Shown here piece after piece: positions 28,436 through 29,097 of a DNA stretch of 29,097 nt (positions are counted from its first letter, which is position 1; every line of letters begins with the position of its first letter). A program made the translations under genes and the position numbers. The notes beneath the pieces were generated by a model. The model worked only from the letters and a program-made list of their open reading frames with translations, was not told where the DNA came from and did not search any database. The stretch comes from a virus, in the IMG/VR virus record IMGVR_UViG_3300034198_027291, positions 1-29,097 of that record; one strand, written 5' to 3'.

Positions 28436-28738
28436 TTAACACTCAATGATTTTAATTGGATAGATTGTTTCAACTTGTTTTTTCTTTAAAATGTACATTG
28501 CTGTTTTCATTCCTTTGCTATCTTCGATTGTTACTTCATTATTAGTCCAAAAAACCAGATAATCGCACACATATTTAACATTGCCGGGTAAATGAAAAGG
28601 CACTTGTCTAAGAAAAAAAAGCACTTCACCGTATTTTTGCAAAGTTTTTAATTCTATATAACGTTTATGTTCTTTTTTTGAAGCAAATTTAATTCCATCA
28701 TCAATGACAGGCTTTGCTTTAAATTTGTGTTTTAACAT
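28436..28738 (-). CDS. DUF1064-family protein
   Basis: This 100-aa protein starts at ATG 28738 (MLKHKFKAKP); a GTG at 28768 in frame is less likely. The DUF1064 pattern is evident: GIKFASKKEHKRYIELKTLQKYGEVLFFLRQVPFHLPG, then YVCDYLVFWTNNEVTIEDSKGMKT. The D...E.D.K arrangement is that of a PD-(D/E)XK nuclease-like fold. DUF1064 proteins are small, phage-encoded and of unproven function; a nuclease has been suggested from the fold. It overlaps nothing and sits just upstream of the outer-membrane protein gene on the same strand. Confidence 0.8.
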   Translation of the reverse strand: MLKHKFKAKPVIDDGIKFASKKEHKRYIELKTLQKYGEVLFFLRQVPFHLPGNVKYVCDYLVFWTNNEVTIEDSKGMKTAMYILKKKQVETIYPIKIIEC

Positions 28739-28791
28739 TAAAATAGCTAAAAAAACTTGCAACTGCACATTTTATCATTATAACATGAAAA

Positions 28792-28866
28792 ATGTTTGGT
28801 TTATTAAATCTTAAAGTTTTTCTATTGATAGGTTTAGTATTGTGTGTTCAGAATATTAATTTATAG
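28792..28866 (+). CDS. Possible 24-aa hydrophobic leader peptide
   Basis: A frame of 24 residues (MFGLLNLKVFLLIGLVLCVQ and four more) ends at 28866, just before the AGG and ATG of the next gene. It resembles a bare signal or lipoprotein-like peptide with LVLC. It may be a lysis-type or coupling peptide, or chance in AT-rich DNA. Confidence 0.3.
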   Translation: MFGLLNLKVFLLIGLVLCVQNINL

Positions 28867-28872
28867 GTTTTT

Positions 28873-29097
28873 ATGTCTAAAAGTAATGATGATTTTTACG
28901 CCTGTGGTGGTGGACATGGTGTATGTATAGGAAATTATCCTACAACTAGTGATTCAGGAAATTTATATCCTACAAATAGTGACAATGCTGAAAATGACGC
29001 ACAAGGTAGCCAAGGAAGTCAAACAGCTCACTATAGTAAAAGTTATGCTAATAGCCATTTTTATAATTCAAATAGTGCCATCAATGGTTCCTCTGCG
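28873..29097 (+). CDS. Start of Gly/Ser/Asn-rich protein (partial, runs off right edge)
   Basis: From ATG 28873, 75 codons are open to the window edge. The peptide is low in hydrophobics and rich in Ser, Asn, Gly, Tyr and Thr. It has a GNYPTTSDSGNLYPTNSDN near-repeat and later SYANSHFYNSNSAINGSS. A CGGGHGVC segment near the start resembles a small metal site. The low-complexity, beta-prone look fits a phage fibre, a virion internal protein or a secreted surface protein, but the family is not recognised from this fragment. Confidence 0.5.
   Translation, partial: MSKSNDDFYACGGGHGVCIGNYPTTSDSGNLYPTNSDNAENDAQGSQGSQTAHYSKSYANSHFYNSNSAINGSSA

Noticed and set aside
1-29097. Search for integrase, transposase, rRNA and a recombination attachment pair
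   Set aside because: No tyrosine or serine recombinase motif, DDE transposase, rRNA segment or second copy of the tRNA 3' end was found by eye, so no insertion element or att pair is claimed.

Overview
The window reads as part of a low-GC, temperate phage-plasmid (or a prophage carrying plasmid functions) from an alphaproteobacterium, most likely a Rickettsiales-type intracellular bacterium. The evidence for the host is the strong AT bias, a response regulator that aligns along its whole length with the alphaproteobacterial cell-cycle regulator CtrA, a replication protein with a DnaA-N-like C-terminus of the kind found on Rickettsia plasmids, rickettsial-style MFS and outer-membrane proteins, and ankyrin-repeat genes. 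Species and genus cannot be named from the sequence alone. Both window edges cut genes that run outward, so the element continues on each side.

Layout. (1) 1-5549, minus strand: a tightly packed head and packaging operon in the order terminase large subunit, portal, a 46-aa protein, a 63-aa protein, a phage GroES-like co-chaperonin, and an acidic scaffold-like protein running off the left edge. (2) 5550-7290: a DUF1640-type membrane protein, then a ParF/ParG-type partition cassette with a centromere-like site made of two arrays of 8-bp iterons flanking a palindrome. (3) 7286-7905: a 58-aa membrane microprotein and a WGR-domain microprotein on the plus strand. (4) 7712-10567, minus strand: an operon with a T4 Rnl1-like RNA ligase and four unknown proteins, followed on the same strand by a tRNA-Pro(UGG) gene. 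(5) 10588-11871: an ankyrin gene with a duplicated, frame-broken tail, a ribbon-helix-helix (RHH) regulator, and a divergent promoter region with three 20-bp repeats and a perfect -35/-10 promoter. (6) 11907-18121: two unknown plus-strand genes, then a minus-strand replication and modification operon: a small unknown, a 49-aa protein, a DnaA-like replication initiator with iterons inside its own gene, a membrane-anchored RHH-like protein, SSB, an unknown, a ParB-domain amino-methyltransferase, a small-terminase-like HTH protein and a C5 cytosine methyltransferase. The last contains an overprinted ORF. (7) 18224-20462: an MFS transporter and a CtrA-like response regulator, with three perfect 20-bp repeats between them. 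(8) 20475-22885: a second replication-initiator-like gene with repeats upstream, another DUF1640-type protein and a winged-helix protein. (9) 22895-25421: an attenuator-like leader, then a recombination operon ending in ERF annealase and YqaJ exonuclease. (10) 25579-28738: two ankyrin genes, an XRE repressor, a coiled-coil protein, an outer-membrane beta-barrel and a DUF1064 protein, with a Gly/Ser/Asn-rich gene starting at the right edge.

How the genes fit together. Partition (ParF/ParG/iterons), an initiator with internal iterons and SSB suggest autonomous replication. Terminase, portal, scaffold and GroES show virion production. ERF and YqaJ give recombination, two orphan methyltransferases modify the DNA, and the RNA ligase with tRNA-Pro suggests defence against tRNA-cutting host immunity. 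The CtrA homologue, MFS transporter, outer-membrane protein and ankyrin proteins look like cargo that could alter host physiology. No integrase, transposase, rRNA or CRISPR array is visible.
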